This document shows, one piece after another, positions 1 through 10,925 of a stretch of 64,000 nucleotides of DNA. Both the position numbers and the translations under genes were made by a program. Under the pieces are notes generated by a model, which was given only the letters and a program-made list of their open reading frames with translations, did no database searches and was not told the DNA's origin. The stretch is from Cinnamomum chago (Eukaryota; Streptophyta; Magnoliopsida; Laurales; Lauraceae), in contig CP142452.1 of NCBI GenBank assembly GCA_038049695.1, positions 54,518,501 through 54,582,500 on the forward strand, in the 5' to 3' direction. Numbering within the stretch: position 1 is the first letter of the stretch; each line of letters opens with the position of its first letter.

Positions 1-473
1 AGCTTGAGCTCGAGCTTTGCCTTGGCTCGCCTTGTCGATTAGTGCTTTCACAGCGACTATGGGGGTCCGAAGGAGGTTCTTTCGAAGCTTGCTCGAAAGG
101 TGCAAGGGCCGCGGTTGCGGGCCCTGGTATCAACAAGGGATGGGTCTTCATCATTATCGCTGTCGCGACCCACTTGGTGGAGGAGATGACGAGACCCGGC
201 TGTTGCTGGAACTTTCGCTCCGTAGGTGAGTCTCCAGCAGGACAACACTCTGTTGGGGGTGCTCCGGTGGAGGAGTGCTCTGCCGAGGAGATGTTGTCGC
301 CTCCTTTGCTGATGAACTTGTCTGAGATACAGGTCATCCCACGCCTAACGTATCAGACTTTCCCTAGAACTGGTTCGACAGGGAGTCGTCGATGATGGTG
401 GCTGGGCTTTGCAGATCCTTTGCCGCTGCTAGAGGCACGGTTTTGTTGATCATTTCCCACAGACAACGCCAAT

Positions 474-1315
474 TGTGGGTGCCTAAAAGTTCAGGACCCA
501 GATTAGGTTAGTGTGAGACTGGTAATTCACTGTTTAAGCTTCTTCGGGGAAAATAGATCGCCTTAGGACCTAAAAGGAGAGAAGAAATAGAGATCAGAGA
601 CCCTGGCTACCGTCAGCTGAAGGCTCTCCGATGCCTGAGTTAGTGCTGTCACTGAACAAACGATGGAGATGAGAGGCGAGTATGCTCTTATGCAAGGCGT
701 TCTATATCGCGCTTATGCAATGTATGATGAACATAACATTAGTCTATTCTTGCCTCATGATGCGTATATTTGCATACCTTAGAAGGGATTGGTGTTCCCT
801 TATGAGTAGAGATTTCACCTGGCGCACCCTTAGTGGGGGTAGGTGGAAATACTGTCAGGTCGAATCAAGAGATGACCCCTGGTATTAATGCGGATGTGAT
901 TGATTAAGGCGATACTTGATCTCCATCCGGCGCCTGTCTTGTCTGTCAGCACGTTCAACAACGTAGCCATAACTTCATGGAAGTACAATGATGGCCTAGT
1001 ACCTACCCCTGCGGACGGACTGAGCTGAGGATGGTACTGAGGCCAGGTTCGGATGCATCCCGACACTATTGCCGAGGTGCCTTATACCGAGACCGAGATG
1101 AGCCTAGTTTAGTTGGTACTCTTTACCGAGACTGGCTCAAGCTTGGCGCAAGCTGGCACTGTTTGCCAAGCTGAGAAGGGGTGTCTAGCTGGTACCGTTA
1201 CCGAACTAGACGGATCTTGGCGTTGTGGCCGAACTTGGATACCGAGATCGGGATGCACAGAGCTGGTACTGCTACCGAGACCAATGTAATCCTACTCTTA
1301 GGAAAACACCCCACA
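474..1315 (-). repeat. 5' LTR of the left-edge Gypsy element (842 bp)
   Basis: The ends form a perfect 6-bp inverted terminal repeat (TGTGGG at 474, CCCACA ending at 1315). The primer-binding-like site starts one base outside the left end. Sequence to the right of 1315 is recognisable as the LTR of copy A, which fixes the outer boundary. Confidence 0.75.
1075..1290. repeat. Degenerate TACCGAGA-type repeats within the LTR
   Basis: Loosely repeated words (GCTGGTAC followed within a few bases by TACCGAGAC or TACCGAACT) recur about five times at irregular 40-55 base spacing. They are in the outer part of the LTR, where plant Gypsy elements commonly have promoter-proximal repeats. The regulatory role is inferred. 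Confidence 0.45.
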
Positions 1316-1456
1316 CAGAAACTAATCCTAATTACAATCTTTGCTAAAATTAGGAGCTAATAAAAATCAGAAACTAACAACAATAAAAATCAATTCCTTG
1401 GGACCCACATGTGGCCCACAATATATCTCCCATGGAATTGTGGTGTGGCTGCATCA
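1316..1456 (-). repeat. Remnant of copy A 3' LTR
   Basis: On the minus strand the LTR begins with TGATGCAGCC directly after a G-rich polypurine stretch, as in copies B and D. It aligns with copy B 12320-12447. The distal part is displaced by the left-edge element beyond 1315. Confidence 0.65.
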
Positions 1457-2016
1457 TTCCCCCAATCCCCAGGTTGGAAAAGAGTTCGACCTCGAACTCG
1501 GTTCTTCTTGATGTTGCTTTTGTAAACATGTGTACTTGAAGTGCTTCCTAGGTGATACGAGAACTTGATTCTTACTTTGGTGGTGCCGGCTTCATAGGAC
1601 CGTGTGACTTGCTTGTTACCCTGCATGAATGTGTAGGTATTGTCACGTATGCCATTAGTTCCATTCTTGTCATACATCCATGGGCAACCTATGAAGCACG
1701 GACACGGATACGATACGATACAAATACGCAGATACGTCATTTCTCAAAAAAGTAAGATACGATACATCGGGTAAGATACGATACATCGGGGATACGCTGA
1801 AGTTTTTTTTTTTTTTATAAATATTTTTATATGACTATGTAATGAAAATCTAACATTATTTCAATCAAAATAACCATAAAATATGCACTTTCATTGATTT
1901 AATCAGCATTAAACATTAGATTCGATACTTCCCAGTTCCAAGTTCAAAATCCAAGTCTCACCAACTACTACAGAAAACATAAGCATATAACTCAAACAAA
2001 CAAACAGTGCATCCAC

Positions 2017-4264
2017 TTAAACTTTAATTGCCTGACCACCGGGTCCACCACCATCACCTCCATCACCATCTTCCCGAAAGAGCACTGCCTCCAATTCCGG
2101 TTCATCAAGGGAGAGTTGTGCAATCTCAAGCTCTCCAACATCCTCAAACGAATCAAAAGCATCACCAGCAATATCCCACATCTTGGTTTCACCTTTCATA
2201 TATTGTGGAGTTCTTGAAAGAAGGCGAAGATTGCTATGAATGAAAACCAAGTCTTCAGCATGTTTTGGTGTCATCTTATTCCTTCTCACCAAGTGCACAA
2301 AGGAATAAGTACTCTAATTCCTCTCTGTACATGACGACGAAGAAGGTTGCACAAGTAGCTTGAAAACTAGAGTTTGAAGCAAAGGCTCACACGCACCATA
2401 GGTGACCCACCAACTTTTAGGATCCATTTCATAGCAATCACGAATGGAATCAACACCCGCAAACTCTCCGACTTGCTAGAGAAATCAACAAATTTTGTGA
2501 TTACCTTTTTGCGCTCCTCCGAATTAGGAAAATATTTTTTAAGGATTTTCATTATTTCTCTAGCAATCTCCATATCTCTATGTGGAGCAACTCGACTAGG
2601 ATCCTCATGAAGCCAATGCTTGCTATAGTACCTTGAATAGGAAAAAAAAAAGAATCAAGAATAAGTTTATGATTAAGACTATGAGGGAGAAAATAAAGTT
2701 CAAGACTAGAAGTCACCTTGGATTTGGTGAATGAGCTAAGCAATGGAGAGGAGTGTTCTTGTTCCAACGAGCCATAAGAATTCTATGCACCACTTCATAA
2801 AAGGTAGATGTCTCATTGAGTCTCTTTCCTTCATGTTCCTTCATGCCTATATATCGCACCCTTCACTTTTTCTATCATGGTATCCTACATGTCATACACC
2901 AAGTGAAGACAAGGCCTATCCGTGTCACAAACCATTAGCATATCATATAAAGGAGCCGTAAAAGAAAGTATGTAAGTCATTTTGTCCCACCAAATGTCAT
3001 CTAACACAGACTCTTTCACAGCCTTGGCTCTCCTTATCATCCTCTCTGTAGGAATTCCACCTTTCACTAATGACCATGGCTTGAAGACTACCTTTTATGA
3101 GCTTGAATATCTTAAGCATGACAAGGACTGAAGCAAAAATGTGTACTTGCAGGTGCAGCCGAAAGCAACGTCAAAGGGACAAATTTATTAAAAATAACCA
3201 ATCTCATGGAGTGATTCATGATAAAGTTCTTAAAAAACACAACATCCTCAGCCAAGTCCGTGCTCATATGTTAGTTAATTGTTTTCAATATTCTTTGCCA
3301 TACAAATGTTTTGCAAGGCAAAGTTGAGTGTATGAACCACACATGGTGTCCAAACAATATTTTCAAGTTGTTCTTCAATGAGATGCCCCGCACCCGCACA
3401 ATTCTTAGCATTATCCGTTATCACTTGAATCAGATTTTGGGGACCAACCTCTCCTATCACTTCTTTCAACAAACCATAAATGAAGTACTTATCTTTAATT
3501 TCACCCAAACAATCCACAGCTTTAAGGAACATAGGCCCACTTTCCGTTACCGCCATAAAATTAATCAACGGCCTCCTCTGTGAGTCACTCAATCCATCAC
3601 TCACAATGCTTATACCTTTTTCTTTCCACGTGCCTTTAATTGGTTGTACCAATCTATGAATGTGAGCCTTTTCTTGTTGGAGTAGATTTGTCCTCAACTT
3701 ATTGTACCCCGGTGGCACATAACCTGCAATAGCATTGTTTGCGGAAAATTGGATACAACTCACATAATAAGGGCTCCTTGCTAAGTGTAATGGTAAGCCC
3801 GATGCATAGAACATTCTAGCAATCTCCGCATCCATTTGGTCACGCAACTTCAGGTTAAATGCCTTCCCAATAGCTGTATTACTGTCACTTCCACTCCAAC
3901 TTCCACTTCCACACACCTTCCTTTTTTTTAAATCATAATCCACAGTAGAAGTTGGCAATGGTACTTTCTTGGGTGCATTTTTCCTCAATCTCTCGTTGCA
4001 TTCAGCCTCTAACCTTTTCATCTCCGCAATATCACTGTTCTTAACTGTTGGACAGAATACAACAGCATGACCAAGCTTGTGTATCAAATGAGCCATCACC
4101 CTTGTGTATGAGCTTTTCTTAGTTTGATGGAAAAAATTGCATTGCCACGACACATTTCCCCCTCCATCACCAAGTTTTTCCTGTTTTGTAACATTCCTCC
4201 AAAGAGGGTCGTGAGCGTCTTCTTCAATGGCTGGAGAAGACACACTACCAAGAGTAGAATCCAT
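2017..4264 (-). pseudogene. hAT transposase (BED finger, DUF659, hAT dimerisation domain), decayed
   Basis: The longest open piece starts with ATG at 4264 and runs to 3275. It has an N-terminal BED-like zinc finger region (WRNVTKQEK, then a Cys/His motif), a basic linker, and the DUF659 block with SDGLSDSQRRPLINFMA. Downstream pieces in shifted frames continue the same family: MLKIFKLIKG near 3100, DDIWWDKMTYILSF near 2990, HREMEIARE-like sequence near 2560, and the C-terminal dimerisation block (RNKMTPKHAEDLVFIHSNLR, then GETKMWDIAGD and LSLDEPELEAV) ending at 2017. Several frameshifts and stops separate the pieces. Such transposases bind the element ends and cut and paste DNA in the nucleus. 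Confidence 0.85.
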
Positions 4265-4675
4265 ATGACCTAGGCTAATATAAACAAAAAATTTAATGTG
4301 TGTAAAAAAAAATCTGATGTGTAAAAAAAAGAACAAAAATTCGAATGTTTTCCACACTCACTTTTTTTTTCTCAGCAGTCAGCACTTAGCAAGTCTTTGT
4401 GGGAACAGGCCCACATGCCCCAAACACAGATGAACTAGCGAATGAATTAAGATGAACATAGCCCCTTTTTCTTCAATCTGAAAAAACAGATGAACCCAGC
4501 CCCTTCAATCTGCAAAAATGATACGGCAGTGGACGAACGGTGCCCAGATTTTCCGACGAAGCCCAGAGAGCACTGGCGAATTGCTGCCCTCTATTTGCTG
4601 CACTGACGAACAGATCCAGGGCCCGGAGAGGACTAACGAATTGCTGCTCTGTCCGCTGCAAACCGGTGCAAGGTA

Positions 4676-4678
<3 letters not shown>

Positions 4679-4722
<44 letters not shown>
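4679..4722. repeat. (CT)n microsatellite
   Basis: About 21 uninterrupted CT dinucleotides within the hAT element, about 30 bases from the copia insertion site. Confidence 0.95.
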
Positions 4723-4725
<3 letters not shown>

Positions 4726-4754
4726 GCGACCGATGTTGGTGTTGGAGAAGATAT

Positions 4755-5030
4755 TGTCAGATTCAGAACTTTGAGATTAAGAGAAGAATCTTTGGAATAT
4801 TGGATGATCTCAACGATCAGTCCTTTGCTTTACTTATAGATTTAATGGCCTTAATCAAGGCAAATTACAATCTCTATGAGAGGAAAGAATATAAAGAATA
4901 TTGATACAGTTTGTATACATGGAAAGAGAATTAAATAGATTGATGAGTCACAGTCAACTAATCCACGTGATGTATGAGAATGGGCCAGTGGGCCTATTGT
5001 ACATGGGTCTTGGATCAGCTATTGTTAACA
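4755..5030 (-). repeat. 3' LTR of the copia element (276 bp)
   Basis: TG...CA ends. Same sequence as 9907-10182 as far as I can compare. A G-rich polypurine tract abuts it at 5031-5039, and the polyprotein stop codon lies a few bases inside the LTR, a common copia layout. Confidence 0.95.
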
Positions 5031-8000
5031 TCCCCCCTCAAATTGATGCTGGTCAAACAGGAGCAATTTGCGAATCAGGAACTCATGACGTGGCCGAGGC
5101 AGTCCTTTGGTGAAGATGTCTGCGAGTTGAAGTTCACTTGAAACATGTGGAAGACTAATGACCTTGCGATCATATGCATCGCGAATGAAGTGACAATCTA
5201 CCTCAATATGCTTTGTACGTTCATGAAAAACTGGATTCTCAGTGATACGGATGGAACTAGTATTGTCTGCATGAAGTGGGGTAGCTGATGTCTGAGAAAA
5301 ACCAAGATCTGTAAGTAAGCCACGAAACCAAAGGATTTCAGAACAGGCAGTGGACATAGCACGATATTCAGATTCAGTGGAAGATCTAGAGACCCTTTCC
5401 TGCTTTTTGCATTTCCATGAAATGAGTGATTCACCCAAATACATACACCAGCCCGTGGTGGATCTGCGAGTATCCGGGCATCCTGCCCAGTCGGCATCAG
5501 AATATGCAGTAAGTGTCAGAGGTGTGCCAACCGGAAAAAACAATCCTCGAGTCGGAGAACCAAGAATGTACCGAATGATCCGTTTGACTGCAGCCATATG
5601 GTGATGCCTTGGAGCTGTCATGAATTGACTAACAACATTTACCGCATAGGAGATGTCTGGTCTAGTGATGGTTAAGTAGATCAGACTGCCGACCAATCGT
5701 CTGTAGAATGTGGGATCGGAGAGGAGATCCCCATCATCTTTCTTGAGTTTCACATTGACTTCTAATGGAGTGTCCACAAGAGTGGCATCGGTTAAGCCAG
5801 CAAGGTCATGAAGGTCAGTAGCATACTTATGTTGATGTACAAACAGTCCATTCCGAGACTGTTGGACCTCAAGTCCCAAGAAGTATGTTAATGGACCCAG
5901 ATCTTTCATATGGAATGCAGCTTGAAGTGAGGATTGAAGATTTTGAATCATGTTACTGTGAGTGCCTGTGATGATGATATCATCCACATTTACAAGAAGT
6001 ATAGTGGTAGCTTGAGCAGTTTTATTCAAGAATAATGAAGGATCATAGGGACTTTGAGTAAAACCAAGGTTCAGCAGAGTAGTGCTAAATTTTTCAAACC
6101 AAGCTCTGGGTGCTTGTTTAAGTCCATACAACGAGCGACGGAGTCGTGCCACTTCATTTTTAGATGAAGACTCATATCCTTGAGGAAGACGCATGTATAC
6201 TTCCTCGTGAAGATCCCCATGGAGGAAGGCATTCTTCACATCCATCTGATACAGTGGCCAAGAGCGTGATGCTGCAATAGCAAGAATAGTACGCACGGTT
6301 GTCATCTTGGCGACCGGAGCGAATGTTTCATCATAGTCGATACCATACTCCTGACGGTTGCCAAGAGCCACTAACCGAGCCTTATGACGTGCCAGAGTAC
6401 CATCAGGATGCAGCTTGATAGAGTAAACCCACTTACAGCCAATGGGTTTGATGGACGGAGGACATTGAACCACATCCCATGTGTGATTCTCTTTGAGTGC
6501 GTCGAGTTCTTCCTGCATGGCCTGCCGCCAACACTCATGTTGCACTGCTTGGGAAAAGTGATTAGGTATATGAACAGAAGACAAGGTAGCAAGTAATGAT
6601 GTATGAGTAAATCCAAACCTATCAGGGGGGCGGGAAAGCCGAGATGATCGACGAAGATGAACTGGTGGGGAAATGTCAGGAGCAGGAGCAGGGTCAAGTG
6701 CCGAGGAAGTTGACAAATCAGGAGGCTCAGATGCAATCGTGTTTTCCCGTCTACGCTTTTCATACACAATAATAGGCTTGGTAATTTGCGTAGGTAGATC
6801 CGGAGAATCACCAAAAGCAGGAACAAGAGAAACCATAGGAGATGGATCATGATCTAGATGATGATGGAAAAAATATTCATTTTCAAAAAACACAACGTTA
6901 CGAGAAATCCGGATACGTTTCACCTTGGGATCATAACAGAGAAATCCTTTTTGGTCATTCGCATAACCTAAAAAGGCACACTTTGAAGATTGAGCCGATA
7001 GTTTTGTTCGTTCAACCGGTGGAAGAAGAACAAAACAGACACACCCAAAAACATGGAGATGGGAAAAAGTAGGATGCTTATTAAATAAACGAAAATAAGG
7101 TGTTTCATGGTTAATGCGTGGTGAGGGTAGCCGATTTATAACATGAACTGCTGTGGACAGAGCTTCAGGCCAAAATTTTGGTGGAACAGATGATGTTAAA
7201 AGGAGTGAACGAACAATATCCAAAAGATGTCTGTTTTTCCTCTCAGACACACCATTTTGTTGGGGTGTATAAGGACATGATTTTTGAGAAATTATCCCTT
7301 TGTGTTGCAAAAAGGTTTGAAACTCATTAGAAACATATTCACCACCTGAATCTGTACGAAGTGTTTTAATGGATATGGAGAAATGATTTTCCACATAGGC
7401 TAAAAAAATTTTAAACGAAGCAAACACCTCAGATTTTGAATGCAAGAAATATATCCATGTAAAGCGACTATAGTCATCAATGAATGTAACAAAATATTTA
7501 AACTGAGAATGGGATATGATAGGTGCTATACCCCATACATCACTATGAACAAGATCAAAACATTTCAATGATAAGGAAGTACTGATGGGAAAAGGAAGAG
7601 TCTTGCTCTTGCCCATTTTACAACTAAAGCAATTAAAAGAAACATCATTAAGAGAAATTTTATCATGTAGCAATCCAGATTTAAACAAAGATAACAAAGT
7701 ACGAGAATTAGGATGGCCTAATCTTTTGTGCCATAAGTGGCTCTTATTTGAACTAGAAGCAGAAAACAAGGCAGAAGCAACCAAAGTCCTATCCTGTGTA
7801 GATAGTTGTAGCGGAAAAAGACGACCACACTTAGGTCCCTTCGCTATCACCTTCCCCGATGCTTGATCCTGTATAACACAACCAGAACGAGAAAAAGAGA
7901 CAGAACAGTGATTATCAACTAGTTGGCCAACAGATAATAAATTGGTAGATAACTGAGGAGAAAGGAAAACATGACTCAAAGGTAAGGGATGTGAGATCTC

Positions 8001-9119
8001 ACCGATGGCAGTAATGGGTATACTGCCACCATCTGCTGTATTGATTCGGAGACTTCCATCATAAGGTTTTATTGTAGAGAGATTTCCAGACGAGTGGGTC
8101 ATATGATTAGAAGCCCCCGAATCCATATACCAGGTAGAGGTTGGTTGTTTGGATTTACCTGAGAGGCCAAGGGCAGAAAAAGCATTTACGATCATTTGTT
8201 GAACTATTTCCGGGGTAAGAGAGGATGAAGAAGCAGTTGGAGCAGGCATCATTGTAGGGGCAACAGGACTAAATGCAGGAGTAGACACATCCAGAGTTGC
8301 CAGATTTGCTTTCTGAGAAGAGCTTTGAGCGCGGCGCCGACATTCAGGAAGAACATGGCCCTTGCGTTTGCAGTATGAGCAGTATTTTTGGTTGCATTGG
8401 GTGGCAACATGTCCATATTTCTGACACGAGTAACACTGTACTTTAGTCATGTCTCTATTTTGCTGGTGGGAACGGGCAACATAAGCAGTAGTTAATGGAC
8501 CGGTGGAAACTGCATTTTGAAGAGTAGCCTGGGTTGTTAAACGCTGTTCCTCACGAAGAAGCTCTCCGAAGCAAGAATCAATAGATGGGGAGGGCACCCT
8601 GCTCATCAGATTTGAACGAAGTTGTTCAAATTCAGGCCTAAGTTTCATCAGGAACTGATCTCTCTGACTAGTAGAGTGGATATTTTGAACCACTGCAATC
8701 GAGGCTTCAGGGAGATTGGAGTAAATGATCTCAGTATAGTCCGTCCATAAACGAATAAAATTAGAGTAATATTCTTGAATGGACATAGTTCCCTGCGTAA
8801 ACTGAGAAAGCTCATGTTCCAGATGGAACCGCCGGGCAGAGTTATCCTGTTTGAGGTATTCCCACATGCCTTTGGCTGTTTTGTAAGGTCTGAGATTCAT
8901 GATGTATTGGGGATCCACTGATCCCAGAAGCCAAGTCATGATTTGGGCATCTTTAGTTTCCCATTTTGAGCCTGCCTTTACATCTTCTAAAGGCTTTGGA
9001 TCAGTCCCATCTATATGACCCCATAGTTCTTTTCCTTTAAGGTAGATCTGAAACTGGAAGGCCCAGGATGTGTAATTTGTCCCATTGAACTTAATCAGCG
9101 AAAGTTCACTTTTGTCCAT
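5025..9119 (-). CDS. Copia gag-pol polyprotein (1364 aa)
   Basis: Single open frame in copia order. Residues 1-200 are a UBN2-like gag N-terminus (FNGTNYTSWAFQFQ). Two CCHC-type knuckles lie at about 229-260. The aspartic protease motif YMDSGASNHM is at about 331. Integrase follows at about 460-720, with the HKRLGHP zinc-binding start and VTFIDDYSRFTW. Reverse transcriptase is at about 870-1110 (RHKARLVALG, QMDVKNAFLHGDL). RNase H is at about 1190-1330 (AYSDADWAG, ERTKHIEVD). Length and order fit plant copia. Products would package element RNA, copy it to DNA and integrate it. The integrase-before-RT order excludes Ty3/Gypsy. Confidence 0.95.
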   Translation of the reverse strand: MDKSELSLIKFNGTNYTSWAFQFQIYLKGKELWGHIDGTDPKPLEDVKAGSKWETKDAQIMTWLLGSVDPQYIMNLRPYKTAKGMWEYLKQDNSARRFHLEHELSQFTQGTMSIQEYYSNFIRLWTDYTEIIYSNLPEASIAVVQNIHSTSQRDQFLMKLRPEFEQLRSNLMSRVPSPSIDSCFGELLREEQRLTTQATLQNAVSTGPLTTAYVARSHQQNRDMTKVQCYSCQKYGHVATQCNQKYCSYCKRKGHVLPECRRRAQSSSQKANLATLDVSTPAFSPVAPTMMPAPTASSSSLTPEIVQQMIVNAFSALGLSGKSKQPTSTWYMDSGASNHMTHSSGNLSTIKPYDGSLRINTADGGSIPITAIGEISHPLPLSHVFLSPQLSTNLLSVGQLVDNHCSVSFSRSGCVIQDQASGKVIAKGPKCGRLFPLQLSTQDRTLVASALFSASSSNKSHLWHKRLGHPNSRTLLSLFKSGLLHDKISLNDVSFNCFSCKMGKSKTLPFPISTSLSLKCFDLVHSDVWGIAPIISHSQFKYFVTFIDDYSRFTWIYFLHSKSEVFASFKIFLAYVENHFSISIKTLRTDSGGEYVSNEFQTFLQHKGIISQKSCPYTPQQNGVSERKNRHLLDIVRSLLLTSSVPPKFWPEALSTAVHVINRLPSPRINHETPYFRLFNKHPTFSHLHVFGCVCFVLLPPVERTKLSAQSSKCAFLGYANDQKGFLCYDPKVKRIRISRNVVFFENEYFFHHHLDHDPSPMVSLVPAFGDSPDLPTQITKPIIVYEKRRRENTIASEPPDLSTSSALDPAPAPDISPPVHLRRSSRLSRPPDRFGFTHTSLLATLSSVHIPNHFSQAVQHECWRQAMQEELDALKENHTWDVVQCPPSIKPIGCKWVYSIKLHPDGTLARHKARLVALGNRQEYGIDYDETFAPVAKMTTVRTILAIAASRSWPLYQMDVKNAFLHGDLHEEVYMRLPQGYESSSKNEVARLRRSLYGLKQAPRAWFEKFSTTLLNLGFTQSPYDPSLFLNKTAQATTILLVNVDDIIITGTHSNMIQNLQSSLQAAFHMKDLGPLTYFLGLEVQQSRNGLFVHQHKYATDLHDLAGLTDATLVDTPLEVNVKLKKDDGDLLSDPTFYRRLVGSLIYLTITRPDISYAVNVVSQFMTAPRHHHMAAVKRIIRYILGSPTRGLFFPVGTPLTLTAYSDADWAGCPDTRRSTTGWCMYLGESLISWKCKKQERVSRSSTESEYRAMSTACSEILWFRGLLTDLGFSQTSATPLHADNTSSIRITENPVFHERTKHIEVDCHFIRDAYDRKVISLPHVSSELQLADIFTKGLPRPRHEFLIRKLLLFDQHQFEGGC

Positions 9120-9893
9120 GATTTATTACTCTAAATATGGCTCCAGATTAACCAGCAGAGTATAATAGAGGAATCAGATCGACTCAAGATACTTGAAAAG
9201 AGTGCAGGAATTACAGAAAAAATTGTCTGTGAGCAATTTCACCAAAAAAGAACCCCAGGCGGCCTTGATTTTCTCTGTTGGTTCCCTGTGTGTGGCCCAC
9301 TGTTTGATCTGAGTGAGGATCAGATCCACTGGATGCAAGGTGGATCAATTTATCTTTCCAGTGGTACAAGATTTATTGAAATCCATCCATAATCCAAGAT
9401 TTTGTATGGCTAAGATCAAAACTATCTTGGAAAACTTGGAAATCACAAGATGGAGCAAATGGCCTACCTCTGATCTTGGAAAAATGCTGAAAAACTCTCC
9501 AAAAATACCAGTATAGTTGGTCGACCACTGCTATAGGGGTTGCTGAAGATGCTTTGTTGATCCGAGGTGGGCCCCTGATGAGTTGCTCCAATCGACTGAC
9601 GATATTGGTTCCCTGAACCCAAAATAATACTCAGAGTTCTCTGCCGAGTCAATACAGAGGTCCACAAGTCTCTGATTAACTGTTAATCAAGATCGAATGA
9701 TGTCCTTGATGAACTTTGATGAACTTGGACTGATCGGAGGTGGGCCACCAGTGATCAGACTTCAAGAGGTTGATGAAAAACACTCTGTTAACATGCACGA
9801 ACAGTCACAAGCAAGGTGCCTATTACTGTTATATCACCAAGATTCGACAACAAGGTCGATGAGGAAAGCTAGAAGGAGAAGAAGAAGGAGAAA

Positions 9894-9906
9894 GGCTCTG
9901 ATACCA
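9894..9906 (-). other. Primer-binding site of the copia element
   Basis: Minus-strand TGGTATCAGAGCC directly follows the 5' LTR. This is the classic plant copia site complementary to the 3' end of initiator methionine tRNA. Confidence 0.9.
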
Positions 9907-10182
9907 TGTCAGATTCAGAACTTTGAGATTAAGAGAAGAATCTTTGGAATATTGGATGATCTCAACGATCAGTCCTTTGCTTTACTTATAGATTTAATGG
10001 CCTTAATCAAGGCAAATTACAATCTCTATGAGAGGAAAGAATATAAAGAATATTGATACAGTTTGTATACATGGAAAGAGAATTAAATAGATTGATGAGT
10101 CACAGTCAACTAATCCACGTGATGTATGAGAATGGGCCAGTGGGCCTATTGTACATGGGTCTTGGATCAGCTATTGTTAACA
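9907..10182 (-). repeat. 5' LTR of the copia element (276 bp)
   Basis: Partner of the LTR at 4755-5030, no difference seen by eye; flanked outside by the GATAT duplication. Confidence 0.95.
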
Positions 10183-10353
10183 GATATAGGGGTGCGCACG
10201 TATCCGGCAAGTGTTCAAAATACAAAAAATAAAAAATAAATAAATTGCGGATACGTTTCTTTGCCTACCCCGGACGTATCGGGGCCGTATCCGTGTCCGA
10301 TATGCCCGGGATACGGATTCGTCGCCCATATCTACGTATCCATGCTTTGTAGT

Positions 10354-10925
10354 GGGCAATCTAACAAGATATCACCACTATCCATGGGTACCACATGACA
10401 CCAAACTTTATCTGTATAATCTTCACCAATAGAAAAAGTATGCATACTGTACTTGCACTTCATCACCTGTCATTAACCACCTAGGAAAATAGGGACGATG
10501 TTTTCGAACTTTCAGCTGCAATCGATCCACAAGAGCTTGAGATATAATGTTTTGACAACTGCCTCCATCAATGACTACTGTGCATTCTTAACCATTGACT
10601 GTTCCTTTTGAGCGAAAAATATTATCTCGCAACCACTTCTTCTTAGTGGCTGATGTAGTGTCGTCGATGACCATGAGAGATTCACCTTCAACTGCATGGT
10701 AGATCTCTAGTTCTTTTTGTCTCAGCTTCAGCCTCTTTCTCTTTAGGATCATCTGTTGTATCCTTCACATCACTTTCATTCTCAATGAGGTTGATGCGTT
10801 TGGGACATTCCATTGCAGGGTGCCCCTGTTATTTACAATCAAAGCATGTGATCCTATTTTGACTTTCGGGCTTGATGGAAACTTTCTCCAATGAACCACT
10901 TGGTTTAGAATCTTATATTGATGAA
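10354..10925 (-). mobile_element. Copy A segment: protease and gag C-terminal part
   Basis: Continuation of copy A after the hAT insertion. It aligns base by base with copy B at about 12680-13240, including the protease region and the CCHC knuckle area (near 10800-10850). Broken. It ends where the MITE-like element at 10926 enters. Confidence 0.75.

Larger units (their letters stand above)
1..1315 (-). mobile_element. Ty3/Gypsy (Tat-like) element, 5' part, cut by window edge
   Basis: Fossil LTR retrotransposon read on the minus strand; only its 5' LTR, primer-binding region and the beginning of a gag-like leader are inside the window. The primer-binding-like stretch at 454-472 closely matches the one in element J at 40826-40844, with the same one-base spacer to the LTR, which places it with the Tat-type Gypsy group. 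It lies inside the 3' LTR of copy A, so it is younger than A. The rest of the element, including its 3' LTR, is off the left edge, so I cannot say whether it is whole. Confidence 0.75.
4755..10182 (-). mobile_element. Ty1/copia LTR retrotransposon, looks whole and recent
   Basis: A 5428-bp element on the minus strand inside the hAT transposon. It has two 276-bp LTRs that look identical by eye, a perfect 5-bp target duplication (GATAT at 4750-4754 and 10183-10187), a primer-binding site next to the 5' LTR, a polypurine tract next to the 3' LTR, and one long open polyprotein. By these criteria it looks whole. Identical LTRs mean a recent insertion, making this the youngest datable event in the window. 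The lineage within copia (Ale- or Ivana-like) is not settled from sequence reading alone. Confidence 0.95.
1690..10351 (-). mobile_element. hAT superfamily transposon (DUF659 type), interrupted by copia
   Basis: Inserted in copy A: the A sequence stops at 1689 and resumes at about 10354, with an 8-bp duplication of GGGCAACC (1682-1689) and GGGCAATC (10354-10361). Ends are imperfect inverted repeats (TATGAAGCACGG at the left against TACAAAGCATGG read from the right), uncertain by 2 bases at the right. Both ends carry subterminal GGATACG/CGTATCC repeats, typical of hAT. Without the copia insertion the element is about 3.2 kb, a normal size for an autonomous hAT. The transposase is on the minus strand and decayed, so this copy should be inactive. 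Confidence 0.85.

Noticed and set aside
6371-6850. A 159-codon minus frame inside the copia.
   Set aside because: Out-of-frame shadow of the polyprotein, which has all the domain motifs.
9894-9906. tRNA-like sequence.
   Set aside because: Only the 3'-end complement used as a primer-binding site; no tRNA gene with A and B boxes was found in the window.
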